From the NCBI GenBank assembly GCA_948688495.1, contig CAPQSW010000032.1, forward strand, positions 1-18,221: a stretch of DNA of 18,221 nt. The letters run 5' to 3'. Source of the DNA: an uncultured Lachnospiraceae bacterium. GTDB lineage: Bacteria; Bacillota; Clostridia; Lachnospirales; Lachnospiraceae. Positions within the stretch are counted from its first letter, which is position 1; each line of letters starts with the position of its first letter. A model generated the notes under the pieces. That model saw only the letters and a program-made list of their open reading frames with translations, did not search any database and was not told the origin of the DNA. This document shows positions 1 through 7,447 of this stretch, piece after piece. The translations under genes were made by a program, and so were the position numbers.

Positions 1-58
1 TTGTAAAGTGGTGTAAAATTATATATGCTAAGATTATCCGAAAGGGATATTGTAAAAA

Positions 59-64
59 TATAAT
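59..64 (+). promoter_or_regulatory. possible -10 box for the response regulator operon
   Basis: TATAAT at 59-64 lies 24 bases before the ATG. The best upstream hexamer, TTATCC at 34-39, is a poor -35 and sits 19 bases away. An alternative pair is TTGTAA at 1-6 with TATGCT at 24-29, spaced 17. Neither is convincing, and the window edge hides what is further upstream. Confidence 0.25.
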
Positions 65-88
65 AACATTTACGAGTGAGGTGATACT

Positions 89-808
89 ATGTTGCACATA
101 GCAATTTGTGATGATGACAACAGCGCAGTTGCAACACATAAAAAGATTGCGGAAACTTGTTTTATGCAATGCAAAAGTGCAGGTGAAATAGCCGCCTATA
201 CGACCAGTGATAATCTGCTTTATGATATTACAGAAGATGGATTCTTCTTTGATCTGATTTTACTGGACATAGAGATGCCGGGAAAGACTGGCATGGAGAT
301 TGCAGAAAAAATAAAGCCATATCTGCCGAATGTGAAGATTATTTTCATTACATCGCACATAGAATATGCAATAGACGCCTTTGAACTGTCCATTTTTCGA
401 TATGTACCAAAAAATGATATAGATAAGCGTTTGTTTAGCGCGATACAGGACGCAATAAAACTGATTGAGCTGGAGGATGGAAAAGCCTATACTATTCAAA
501 CCAACAGCCGCCTTGAAAAGATTCCCTATAAGGAAATTTATTATATTGAGAGGGACGGAAAAAATGCAAGCATTTTGACTGTTTGTGGGATATCTAAGGT
601 GCGGAAAAGTTTGCAGCAGGTTCATTCAGAATTAAATGCAGAGGAATTTATCTACATCGACCGGGGCTGTATCGTAAATATGATACATATTATGCAGATT
701 AAGGATGGTATGGCAGTTCTGAAAAATGGGGACTCACTCCCGATAAGCCGCACACATTTACAAGAGGTGAAAGCGCAGATTAACAATTATTGGGGGTCAC
801 ACATATGA
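89..808 (+). CDS. LytTR-family response regulator (AgrA-like)
   Basis: Cytoplasmic DNA-binding response regulator of 239 residues, the usual size for the AgrA/VirR/LytR class. An N-terminal receiver domain (about residues 2-120) shows the acidic pocket DDD at 8-10, the likely phosphoacceptor D60 in the LILLDIEMPG motif and the conserved lysine K108 in YVPKND. The C-terminal part (about 133-235) is a LytTR DNA-binding domain, with the typical pattern IYYIERDGKNASI and later FIYIDRGCIVNM. The start at 89 is preceded by a GAGGTGAT ribosome binding site. Its stop overlaps the start of the histidine kinase gene in an ATGA, so the two are co-translated. The kinase next door is the natural phosphodonor, and the ABC-type genes downstream are plausible targets (inference). 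The inducing signal is not visible. Confidence 0.95.
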   Translation: MLHIAICDDDNSAVATHKKIAETCFMQCKSAGEIAAYTTSDNLLYDITEDGFFFDLILLDIEMPGKTGMEIAEKIKPYLPNVKIIFITSHIEYAIDAFELSIFRYVPKNDIDKRLFSAIQDAIKLIELEDGKAYTIQTNSRLEKIPYKEIYYIERDGKNASILTVCGISKVRKSLQQVHSELNAEEFIYIDRGCIVNMIHIMQIKDGMAVLKNGDSLPISRTHLQEVKAQINNYWGSHI

Positions 809-2103
809 CAGACTTTCTTATTTTACTCTCAAACTTCGTTGCAGGCAGTGTTCGCATTATTGTCAGTCTGCTCTTGATTTATCGGCTGCTTTCTGCCAAA
901 AAGCCTAAAAGGAAAAGTATCGTTGTAGTTTTGATTTGTGCGGCAGTTGTTTCTGTCATATTTTCCTTGACAGGACTGTCAGATTTTTACCGTATGATAG
1001 TGGAAACCGTTTTGACTGCAGTTTGCGCCCATCGCTTTCAGGAAGCAGATATACGGATGAGCCTGTTTGTCGGAATTTTTTATGAGATTGCTGTTGCATT
1101 TTGGCAATTTCTTTTTGTCGCGTGGTTCGGCGTAATATTCCGTTCTAAAGCCTTTCTCGATTCTGGAACGGTATTTTATCAATCAGCAGTCTGGTGCTTC
1201 CACTTGTTGCTGATTGCTCTCATATGGTATATTTTGAAACACCCGGATATGGCTGGGAAAGAGGCGTTTTGCTTCGCTTCTGCGATTGTCCTTATAGGGT
1301 TTGTGGCAGTTATCACCTTATCTGAGCAAGCGGTACTTACGATTGCAGATGATACATTAGAAATGTGGACAATTTTGGCGGTTGTTTTGATGATGAGTGT
1401 GTTAGTTTTTAATATGAACAGGCAGTACGAGGCGGAAAAGGAACTGGCAAAATTAAAATCGGAGCAGGCAAAGCTGCTTGAGCGTGATTATACGACTCTC
1501 AGCAACGCTTATGCAATCAACGCAAAACTGTTCCATGATTTTCATAATCATATTGGTGTGCTGCGTCAGCTGCTTTCACATAGTAAGCCAGAAGAAGCAA
1601 TGCAATATTTGGACGCGCTGCAGGCGCCTGTAAAGAAAATGACGGATATGGTATGGACGGGCGATGAAACCATGGACTATCTCATAAACAGCAAAACGGC
1701 AGCTGCAAAGGAACATGGGATAAAGTATCGGGTAGAGGTAGAATTTCCCCGCCATACAAATTTAAGAAGTGCAGATTTGTGTGCTATACTGGGAAATCTG
1801 TTGGATAACGCATTGGAAGCCGCAAAGCAGATACCAGATTCAGAACAGAGATGGCTCAGGCTTACCATTCGCCGTATCAATCAAATGCTCATTATAAGAG
1901 TTGAGAACAGTTTTTTTACATCGCCTGTAAAACAGGATGGTGCGTTGAAAACCTCAAAGGATGGGAACGGGATGCATGGATGGGGGCTGAAAAGCGCCCA
2001 GGCAGCCGCTGAAAAATATGATGGAATGGTACAGACAACTTTTACAGGTAATACATTTAAGGCGGTTGTTACATTATCCTATCAGAACATATCCATTGAA
2101 TAA
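805..2103 (+). CDS. sensor histidine kinase, GHKL ATPase type (AgrC-like)
   Basis: Membrane sensor kinase of 432 residues. The first roughly 200 residues contain about six hydrophobic segments (for example 4-30, 38-56, 86-113, 127-144, 158-177, 188-203), forming a membrane sensor domain. A helical linker (205-230) leads to the dimerisation motif FHDFHNHIGVL, with H244 the likely phosphorylated histidine. The C-terminal GHKL ATPase domain shows the N-box NLLDNALEA (331-339) and a glycine box HGWGLKS (391-397). This architecture is that of AgrC-type peptide-sensing kinases. I take ATG 805 as the start because it overlaps the regulator stop as ATGA and follows GGGGGTC; a TTG at 790 would also be in frame. 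No AgrB/AgrD-like genes are seen nearby, so the ligand is unknown. Confidence 0.93.
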   Translation: MTDFLILLSNFVAGSVRIIVSLLLIYRLLSAKKPKRKSIVVVLICAAVVSVIFSLTGLSDFYRMIVETVLTAVCAHRFQEADIRMSLFVGIFYEIAVAFWQFLFVAWFGVIFRSKAFLDSGTVFYQSAVWCFHLLLIALIWYILKHPDMAGKEAFCFASAIVLIGFVAVITLSEQAVLTIADDTLEMWTILAVVLMMSVLVFNMNRQYEAEKELAKLKSEQAKLLERDYTTLSNAYAINAKLFHDFHNHIGVLRQLLSHSKPEEAMQYLDALQAPVKKMTDMVWTGDETMDYLINSKTAAAKEHGIKYRVEVEFPRHTNLRSADLCAILGNLLDNALEAAKQIPDSEQRWLRLTIRRINQMLIIRVENSFFTSPVKQDGALKTSKDGNGMHGWGLKSAQAAAEKYDGMVQTTFTGNTFKAVVTLSYQNISIE

Positions 2104-2114
2104 GGAAGTATTAT

Positions 2115-2148
2115 AAGCTGCAGGACGTTGCATGCCTTGCAGCTTTTT
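2115..2148 (+). terminator. intrinsic terminator after the two-component operon
   Basis: AAGCTGCA at 2115-2122 pairs perfectly with TGCAGCTT at 2138-2145. The inner GG/CC may extend the stem past a bulged T. A run of T residues (2144-2148) follows. It lies 12 bases past the kinase stop codon and separates the kinase from the ABC transporter unit. Confidence 0.7.
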
Positions 2149-2163
2149 CGCGGTCAAAAACCT

Positions 2164-2214
2164 GCCGTTTGCGGACATTTCTGCATAGCTGCAATTTTTA
2201 AGTTATGATATAGA
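2164..2214 (+). promoter_or_regulatory. putative control region of the ABC unit, with a possible LytTR half-site
   Basis: GCCGTTTGC at 2164-2172 resembles the GTT-centred half-site bound by LytTR domains. A second, much weaker match (TAGCTGCAA at 2186-2194) lies about two helical turns away. A candidate -10 (TATGAT, 2204-2209) follows with no good -35, as expected for an activator-dependent promoter. The assignment rests on a loose consensus and the neighbouring LytTR regulator. Confidence 0.3.
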
Positions 2215-2252
2215 CACAAACAAATAAGGACTTATTCGAGGAGGGAAAGATT

Positions 2253-2432
2253 ATGCGTCATGTATATATTCGTGGATTTGTAGGTTTCATCTGGTTGGCA
2301 GCAGCTATTGTAAGCATCCTGTCCGGTAATTCTGAAATGGCTGTTCTCTATGGTATTTTGGGCGGAGCGTTCCTGTATTCGGCTTATGCCGCATGGAAAA
2401 TGGATAACAAAGGGGGCGGTAAAAATGAGTAA
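2253..2432 (+). CDS. 59-residue two-helix membrane miniprotein
   Basis: Short gene starting at ATG 2253 behind a very strong GAGGAGGG ribosome binding site (2239-2246). The product has a basic start (MRHVYIRG), a hydrophobic helix at about 9-24, a short SGNSE turn, a second hydrophobic helix at about 29-48 and a charged tail ending KMDNKGGGKNE. This predicts a two-pass membrane hairpin. Its 3' end overlaps the ABC ATPase start by 8 bases, so translation of the two is coupled. I do not recognise a named family. Its position suggests a small subunit or modulator of the transporter encoded by the next two genes (inference). Confidence 0.8.
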   Translation: MRHVYIRGFVGFIWLAAAIVSILSGNSEMAVLYGILGGAFLYSAYAAWKMDNKGGGKNE

Positions 2433-3132
2433 ACCCCTGTTGACGATAAAGAATTTAAGCGCATGGTATGGCAGTGAAAAAATGGTACTCCGGTCGCTTT
2501 CTTTAGATCTAGCTGAACATGAGGCAGTGGGATTGATCGGGTTAAACGGTGCTGGAAAAACGACATTTCTAAAAGTGCTGTCTGGGCTGCTGACCACATT
2601 CCGTTCCGATGATATTTTGTTATCTGGGCGCTCAATAAAAGTAAGGGAACGAGATTTTAAACTATGCCGCTACACCGTGTTTGCAGAGGACAATTCTTTT
2701 CAGTACTTTACTTTTCGAGAATACCTTTCCTATGTATTCTCGGCATATAAGGAAAAAATGCCGGATGTTTCAGAATTGGTACAAGGATTTCACTTTGAAG
2801 ATAATACTGATATCTTGTTAAAAGACCTTTCTACCGGCAATCGAAAAAAAGCTTTTTTGATTACTGCATTTGCCTTAAAACCAAAACTGCTTTTGCTCGA
2901 TGAGCCGGTGAATGGATTGGATTTTGAGAGTACAGAATATCTTTATCAACAAATTGCCAATTATAAGGAGTATGGTACCGTCCTGTTTTCTTCTCACATT
3001 TTGGAAAGTATCACTTTGACTTGTGACCGTGTACTTGTCTTGGAAGATGGGCAGATCTGTCAGACCTTTGAAAGCGGACAGATTAACGCCGCAAAAATTC
3101 GGGAGGCTCTGCGCTATGAAAATGATGTTTAA
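2425..3132 (+). CDS. ABC transporter ATP-binding protein
   Basis: Cytoplasmic nucleotide-binding subunit of 235 residues, normal for single ABC ATPases. Visible motifs in order are Walker A GLNGAGKTT (39-47), a signature motif in the variant form LSTGN (about 135-139), Walker B LLLLDEP (155-161) with the catalytic glutamate E160, and the switch histidine H191 in SSHILES. The Q-loop region reads VFAEDNSFQYFT, with glutamate where glutamine is usual. The ATG at 2425 is chosen because it has GGGGGCGG upstream and gives the canonical N-terminus MSKPLLTIKNL; a longer in-frame start at 2350 would run through the miniprotein gene. It overlaps the permease gene by 17 bases. The substrate is unknown; resistance to or export of a peptide is common for LytTR-linked systems (inference). 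Confidence 0.93.
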   Translation: MSKPLLTIKNLSAWYGSEKMVLRSLSLDLAEHEAVGLIGLNGAGKTTFLKVLSGLLTTFRSDDILLSGRSIKVRERDFKLCRYTVFAEDNSFQYFTFREYLSYVFSAYKEKMPDVSELVQGFHFEDNTDILLKDLSTGNRKKAFLITAFALKPKLLLLDEPVNGLDFESTEYLYQQIANYKEYGTVLFSSHILESITLTCDRVLVLEDGQICQTFESGQINAAKIREALRYENDV

Positions 3133-4267
3133 TGTTTTTTCAAAAAAGCTGTTTGGTGCGAAATACGAGAGGCTGACGCGGACTATGTTGATTTACTTGA
3201 TCGTTTTTTGGGGATTATATATTTCTAATTTTCAAGTCCGAATTGCACCGTTTATTTTATATTTGATGGTAAGTACCTTTACCGCAGGCGTGATGTGGCA
3301 GGCGCTTTCTTCGGAAGATAACGCTGTGAATATGCAGAATATGGTTATGCTTCCTTTTGAGCGGAGAAAATTTGTTTTCTCATATGTGGCTGCAATGGGA
3401 ATTTACACTTTGCTGACCAAAACGGCGGCTCTGCTGGCGGTTTTACTGGCTGTATCGGTATGGAACTGGATCGGGCTATTAGGCAGTATTCTTTGTGCAG
3501 TAAATGCAATCCTTATGGTTGCTGCCATTTTCTCTTTAAAGAGATATTGGTATGTGGGGGTTTTCTGGTTTGCCGCTGTATTTGCTGCTATTTTTTGGAG
3601 TTGGGATAAACCGTGGTTTATTTTGTCAATATTAGCCAACAGCATTCTGGCGTTTCTGGTATTGCGAAATGCTGACGGATACACCTTCTATCTTCAGGAA
3701 CATAAAGGCAGCCTGGCCGCAAGGGGACATAAACACCATTCAGTATGGATTTATTTCTATCGGTATTTGAAAAGTCATAAGAATTATTTCTTGAATACTG
3801 TGATTATGTGGTGTGCAGCCTGTGCATTACCCTTGTTTTTCAGGCAGATGGACCGCCTGTTTGCCATTCCCCTTGGCCTTGCTGTCCTTTCCCTGAATAC
3901 GCCTGTCTGCATTTTATTATCCTGTGACCATGCGTTGGAGCGGGCAGTGCGTTTTTTGCCCGGTCAAAAGAAAACCTTCTGCATTCCGTATTGTTTCTTT
4001 ATTTTCTTATGTAATATAACCGCTGATATGTTTTTTCTTTGCAGTTGGCAAATGCAAATAGGCGGTGTTGCCATTGAGACGATTGCTGCCGCTGTTTTCT
4101 TTGCCATGCAAAGCGCAGTTTTTTCTGTTCTTTTGGAATGGTTTTATCCTGTTCGGGGGTGGAAAATTGAGAGCGATTTATGGCATCATCCACGAAAGTA
4201 CGTTGTACCTGTGGTTATGCTTTTATTGGCAGAAGTAGTTTGGAATATTATCGGTGGTCGTATTTAA
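3116..4267 (+). CDS. ABC transporter membrane permease subunit (hypothetical)
   Basis: Hydrophobic protein of 383 residues with many membrane segments (for example MLIYLIVFWGLYISN near the start, then PFILYLMVSTFTAGVMW, and several paired helices to the C-terminus). No enzyme motif is seen. It starts inside the 3' end of the ATPase gene, so it is very probably the membrane partner of that ATPase. In-frame codons further upstream would place the start inside the ATPase gene; ATG 3116 (MKMMFNVFSKK), or the internal ATG at 3122, fits a transporter N-terminus with a short basic lead. It resembles the divergent permeases of small LytTR-linked ABC systems more than any importer. Substrate unknown. 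Confidence 0.82.
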   Translation: MKMMFNVFSKKLFGAKYERLTRTMLIYLIVFWGLYISNFQVRIAPFILYLMVSTFTAGVMWQALSSEDNAVNMQNMVMLPFERRKFVFSYVAAMGIYTLLTKTAALLAVLLAVSVWNWIGLLGSILCAVNAILMVAAIFSLKRYWYVGVFWFAAVFAAIFWSWDKPWFILSILANSILAFLVLRNADGYTFYLQEHKGSLAARGHKHHSVWIYFYRYLKSHKNYFLNTVIMWCAACALPLFFRQMDRLFAIPLGLAVLSLNTPVCILLSCDHALERAVRFLPGQKKTFCIPYCFFIFLCNITADMFFLCSWQMQIGGVAIETIAAAVFFAMQSAVFSVLLEWFYPVRGWKIESDLWHHPRKYVVPVVMLLLAEVVWNIIGGRI

Positions 4268-4335
4268 ACCATGCAGGAAACATTTTGACTGTTTTTATCT
4301 ACAAAATCCTCTAACTGTATTTCTGCCAAAATGCT

Positions 4336-4341
4336 TATAAT
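4336..4341 (+). promoter_or_regulatory. candidate -10 box upstream of the alpha-galactosidase gene
   Basis: A perfect TATAAT lies 42 bases before the ATG at 4384. There is no good -35 at 16-18 bases (AACTGT at 4313-4318 is at the right distance but is a poor match). I see no clear catabolite-repression cre site in the 116-base gap. A strong ribosome binding site, AGGAGGAAGG, occupies 4371-4380. Confidence 0.35.
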
Positions 4342-4383
4342 AAGAGCAGCTTAAAAATAGAAACATTAAAAGGAGGAAGGCAA

Positions 4384-6618
4384 ATGCGAATTGTTTATCA
4401 TGAGGAGTCAAAGGTTTTTCATTTATGGAATGACAAGATCAGCTATGTAATGATGGTGTTGCCGAACGGGCAGTTAGGGCAATTATATTTTGGGAAGAGG
4501 ATTCATGACAGAGAGGATTTGTCGGATTTGTTAGAGCTTGCTGTCCGTCCGATGGCATCTTGTCCGTTTCCGGGAGACCGGTCCTTTTCCTTAGAGCATA
4601 TCAAGCAGGAGCTGCCCTCCTTTGGCAGCGGGGACTACCGTAGTCCAGCGGTGGAAATTGCACAGAAAAATGGCAGCCGGGTTTCAGATTTCCAGTTCCA
4701 GTCCTATCATATAGAGGAAGGAAAGCCGGCGCTCCCTGGGCTTCCAGCAACTTATACGGAAGATGCAAAAGAGGCGTCTACTTTAATCATCCGCCTGTTG
4801 GATCCCGTGACAAATATCCGGGCGGAATTATTCTATACCATTTTTGCAAAGGAGGCGGTCCTTGCAAGAAGTGTGCGCTACTACAATGAAGGTGCAGAGG
4901 CGGTACAGTTAGCGCGTGCCATGAGCCTGTGTATGGATCTGCCCGACTGTGCGTATGAATGGCTGCAGCTCTCCGGTGCCTGGGCACGGGAGCGCCACAT
5001 CAAAACCAGGAGACTGGCAATGGGGATACAGTCGATTGGCAGTTTGCGTGGAAATTCTTCCCACCAGCATAATCCATTTATGGTTCTGAAACGTCCTTCG
5101 ACCACAGAGCGCCAAGGGGAAGCCATTGGTTTTAGCTTTATTTACAGTGGGAACTTTTTAATCCAGGCTGAGGTAGATGCCCATGATCATACCAGGGTTT
5201 TGGTTGGCATCCATCCCGATACGTTCTCCTGGAAGCTGGAAGCGGGGGAAAGCTTTCAGACGCCGGAGGCGGTAATGGTATATACAGACGAGGGGTTAAA
5301 CGGTATGAGCCAGACCTTCCACCGGTTATATCAGAGACGCCTGGCAAGAGGAAAATGGCGGGATCAGGTACGCCCCATTTTAATCAATAACTGGGAAGCG
5401 ACGTATTTTGATTTTACAGAAGATAAACTGATACAGATTGCCAGGAAAGCGAAAGAATGCGGCGTTGAACTGTTTGTATTGGATGACGGCTGGTTTGGCG
5501 AAAGGAACAGTGACCGTGCCGGATTGGGGGATTGGATCGCGAATCCGGCGCGTCTTCCGCAGGGGATTGCTGGTATCGCAGAGCGTATCGAGGGCTTGGG
5601 CATGAAGTTTGGACTATGGTTTGAACCGGAAATGGTGAATGAGGATTCTGATTTATACCGCCAGCATCCAGACTGGATTCTCGCCGCACCGCAGAGAGCG
5701 AAATCTCATGGAAGATACCAGTATGTGTTGGATTTTTCCAGGATAGAAGTTGTGGACGCTATTTATGAAATGATGGCAAAGATCCTTAGGGAAGCAAAAG
5801 TTTCTTATATTAAATGGGATATGAACCGCAGTATTACCGAATGTTTCAGTGCCGGTCATCTTCCAGAACGTCAGGGAGAGGTATACCACCGTTACATCCT
5901 TGGTGTGTATGATTTGTATGAACGGCTGACCAGCGAATTTCCGGAGATATTATTTGAATCCTGCGCCAGTGGAGGCGGACGTTTTGATGCGGGAATGCTT
6001 TATTATGCGCCGCAGGGCTGGGTAAGTGATGATACGGATGCCGTAGAGCGCATGAAAATCCAGTATGGCACATCTTTCTGTTATCCTTTAAGCAGTATGG
6101 GCTCCCATGTATCCATGATTCCCAATCATCAGGTATACCGGGAGACTCCGTTGCACACTAGGGCAAATGTGGCATATTTTGGAACCTTTGGATATGAACT
6201 GGATTTGAATCGTCTGACAGAGACAGAGATTCAGGAAGTAAAAGAGCAGATTTCTTTTATGAAAGAGTACCGTGGTCTTTTACAGTTTGGGACTTTCTAT
6301 CGGCTGAAAAGCCCCTTTGAGGGGAATGAAATGTCCTGGATGGTGGTAAGTGAGGATAAGAGTACTGCTATCGTGGGCTGGTACCGGGTATTGAATACAG
6401 TTAATGGCAGCTATACCAGGCTGCGCCTGGAAGGCCTGGACCCGGATTTCTGTTACCGCAGCAGCCAGGGCGGCGCTCTCTGTTATGGAGATGAGCTGAT
6501 GAATCTGGGGCTTTGCACAACGGATGCGACAGCCGGGGAAGTGACTGCAGGCCAGAGGCCCTGTACGGATTTCGAATCGAGGGTTTATGTGCTTAGGGCA
6601 GAACAGATACATGGATAA
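4384..6618 (+). CDS. alpha-galactosidase, glycoside hydrolase family 36
   Basis: Cytoplasmic enzyme of 744 residues that hydrolyses terminal alpha-1,6-linked galactose from melibiose, raffinose and stachyose. The length and layout match the bacterial GH36 tetrameric type: an N-terminal beta-sandwich (about 1-330), a TIM barrel (about 335-650) and a C-terminal beta domain. In the barrel, LFVLDDGWFGERN is the conserved substrate-binding strand. YIKWDMNR contains the catalytic nucleophile (D479) and VSDDTDAVERMKIQYG the acid/base (D549). These are one residue off the numbering known for the Geobacillus AgaA enzyme. ESCASGGGRFD also matches the family. No signal peptide is present, so the substrate must be imported. 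The gene stands alone, with its own ribosome binding site and no sugar transporter beside it, which is a little unusual. Confidence 0.96.
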   Translation: MRIVYHEESKVFHLWNDKISYVMMVLPNGQLGQLYFGKRIHDREDLSDLLELAVRPMASCPFPGDRSFSLEHIKQELPSFGSGDYRSPAVEIAQKNGSRVSDFQFQSYHIEEGKPALPGLPATYTEDAKEASTLIIRLLDPVTNIRAELFYTIFAKEAVLARSVRYYNEGAEAVQLARAMSLCMDLPDCAYEWLQLSGAWARERHIKTRRLAMGIQSIGSLRGNSSHQHNPFMVLKRPSTTERQGEAIGFSFIYSGNFLIQAEVDAHDHTRVLVGIHPDTFSWKLEAGESFQTPEAVMVYTDEGLNGMSQTFHRLYQRRLARGKWRDQVRPILINNWEATYFDFTEDKLIQIARKAKECGVELFVLDDGWFGERNSDRAGLGDWIANPARLPQGIAGIAERIEGLGMKFGLWFEPEMVNEDSDLYRQHPDWILAAPQRAKSHGRYQYVLDFSRIEVVDAIYEMMAKILREAKVSYIKWDMNRSITECFSAGHLPERQGEVYHRYILGVYDLYERLTSEFPEILFESCASGGGRFDAGMLYYAPQGWVSDDTDAVERMKIQYGTSFCYPLSSMGSHVSMIPNHQVYRETPLHTRANVAYFGTFGYELDLNRLTETEIQEVKEQISFMKEYRGLLQFGTFYRLKSPFEGNEMSWMVVSEDKSTAIVGWYRVLNTVNGSYTRLRLEGLDPDFCYRSSQGGALCYGDELMNLGLCTTDATAGEVTAGQRPCTDFESRVYVLRAEQIHG

Positions 6619-6633
6619 TCTTATTTAAGAAGG

Positions 6634-6662
6634 TTGCAAATAGCCCTCATTTCCCTTATAAT
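6634..6662 (+). promoter_or_regulatory. sigma-A type promoter of the exonuclease-topB unit
   Basis: TTGCAA at 6634-6639 and a perfect TATAAT at 6657-6662 are separated by exactly 17 bases, the optimum for a housekeeping promoter. Transcription would begin near 6669, inside the right half of the inverted repeat at 6645-6685. The mRNA leader before the gene would therefore be very short. Confidence 0.65.
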
Positions 6663-6685
6663 GTGAAATCATAAGAGAAATGAGG
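6645..6685. repeat. imperfect inverted repeat straddling the -10 box
   Basis: CCTCATTTC (6645-6653) pairs with GAAATGAGG (6677-6685). After one mismatch, CTTAT (6655-6659) pairs with ATAAG (6671-6675), giving 14 paired positions around an 11-base centre. The TATAAT box lies across the left arm and centre. It has no T-run, so a terminator is unlikely. A repressor operator is the better reading. Confidence 0.6.
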
Positions 6686-7369
6686 ACAGCCGTCGTGACA
6701 GGGAACAAAGGAAGACGTTTGAACCAATATAGCAGTGACTATGTGGTTTTCGATTTGGAGACCACAGGCGTCCGCACGGATGCTGACGAGATCATTGAGA
6801 TTTCGGGCATCCGGGTGCGGGACCATCAGGTTGTGGATGAATTTTCAACGCTGGTAAATCCCGGAATGCATATTCCGGCAGCGGCATCAAGGGTCAACCA
6901 TATTACGGACGATATGGTAAAGGATGCGCCGGAAATTTCCGAAGCCCTTGGAGATTTTCTGGAGTTTGCAGGGAACGACATTCTGGTAGGGCATAATATC
7001 CGCAGCTTTGATTTGAATTTTATTTATCGTGTAACAATGCGTATTTATAACGCAGATATAACAAATGATTACATAGATACTCTCTACATGGCGCGGCAAT
7101 GCCTGCCTGATTTGTCCCATCACAAGCTGTCAGACGTGGCGGCTTATTTTCATATTAGTACGCAGGGCGCCCACAGGGCCTTAAATGACTGCATCATGAA
7201 TCAGCAGTGTTACGAAAAGCTGGGTCAGATATTGCAGCAAAAGCGCAAAACCCAGCCGGAAGTCCTATGTCTCAGGTGCGGCAGTGAGATGGTGAAACGC
7301 AAAGGGATGTATGGGGAGTTCTATGGATGCAGTAATTTTCCCCGTTGCCGCGGAACCAGGAAAGTATAA
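6680..7369 (+). CDS. DEDDh 3'-5' exonuclease with C-terminal topoisomerase-type zinc finger
   Basis: Protein of up to 229 residues in the DnaQ/RNase T exonuclease superfamily, acting on DNA or RNA ends with two metal ions. The catalytic set is visible: D25 and E27 in VFDLETTG, D111 in the HNIRSFDLNF segment, and H165 and D170 in HRALND. The C-terminal 35 residues form a C4 zinc finger of the kind found at the end of bacterial topoisomerase I (C197, C200, C217, C223), which binds single-stranded DNA. The start is uncertain. ATG 6680 gives the longest form but has no ribosome binding site. GTG 6695 follows GAGG, and TTG 6719 follows AAAGGAAG and gives an N-terminus close to the first strand. 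It is followed after 78 bases by topB, and the shared finger type suggests they act on the same DNA structures (inference). Confidence 0.88.
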   Translation: MRTAVVTGNKGRRLNQYSSDYVVFDLETTGVRTDADEIIEISGIRVRDHQVVDEFSTLVNPGMHIPAAASRVNHITDDMVKDAPEISEALGDFLEFAGNDILVGHNIRSFDLNFIYRVTMRIYNADITNDYIDTLYMARQCLPDLSHHKLSDVAAYFHISTQGAHRALNDCIMNQQCYEKLGQILQQKRKTQPEVLCLRCGSEMVKRKGMYGEFYGCSNFPRCRGTRKV

Positions 7370-7415
7370 GCATTCGCAGATATTTGCATCGTTTTGGATG
7401 TGCCAGGAATCAGAA

Positions 7416-7447
7416 AGGAAGGATGCCAAAAGGCATGGTGTCAGAAA
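7416..7447 (+). promoter_or_regulatory. topB ribosome binding site separated from the start by a small hairpin
   Basis: AGGAAGG (7416-7422) ends 25 bases before the topB ATG, too far for normal initiation. Between them ATGCC (7423-7427) and GGCAT (7432-7436) pair around AAAA. If the hairpin forms, the effective spacing falls to 11 bases. A 26-codon overlapping frame (7435-7515) also begins here. Confidence 0.35.

Noticed and set aside
4285..4290. TTGACT as a -35 box before the alpha-galactosidase gene
   Set aside because: No -10 hexamer lies 16-18 bases downstream; the only TATAAT is 45 bases away.
4275..4296. AAACA/TGTTT hairpin after the permease gene as a terminator
   Set aside because: Five AT-rich pairs with a seven-base loop and only two extra T residues give no reliable terminator.
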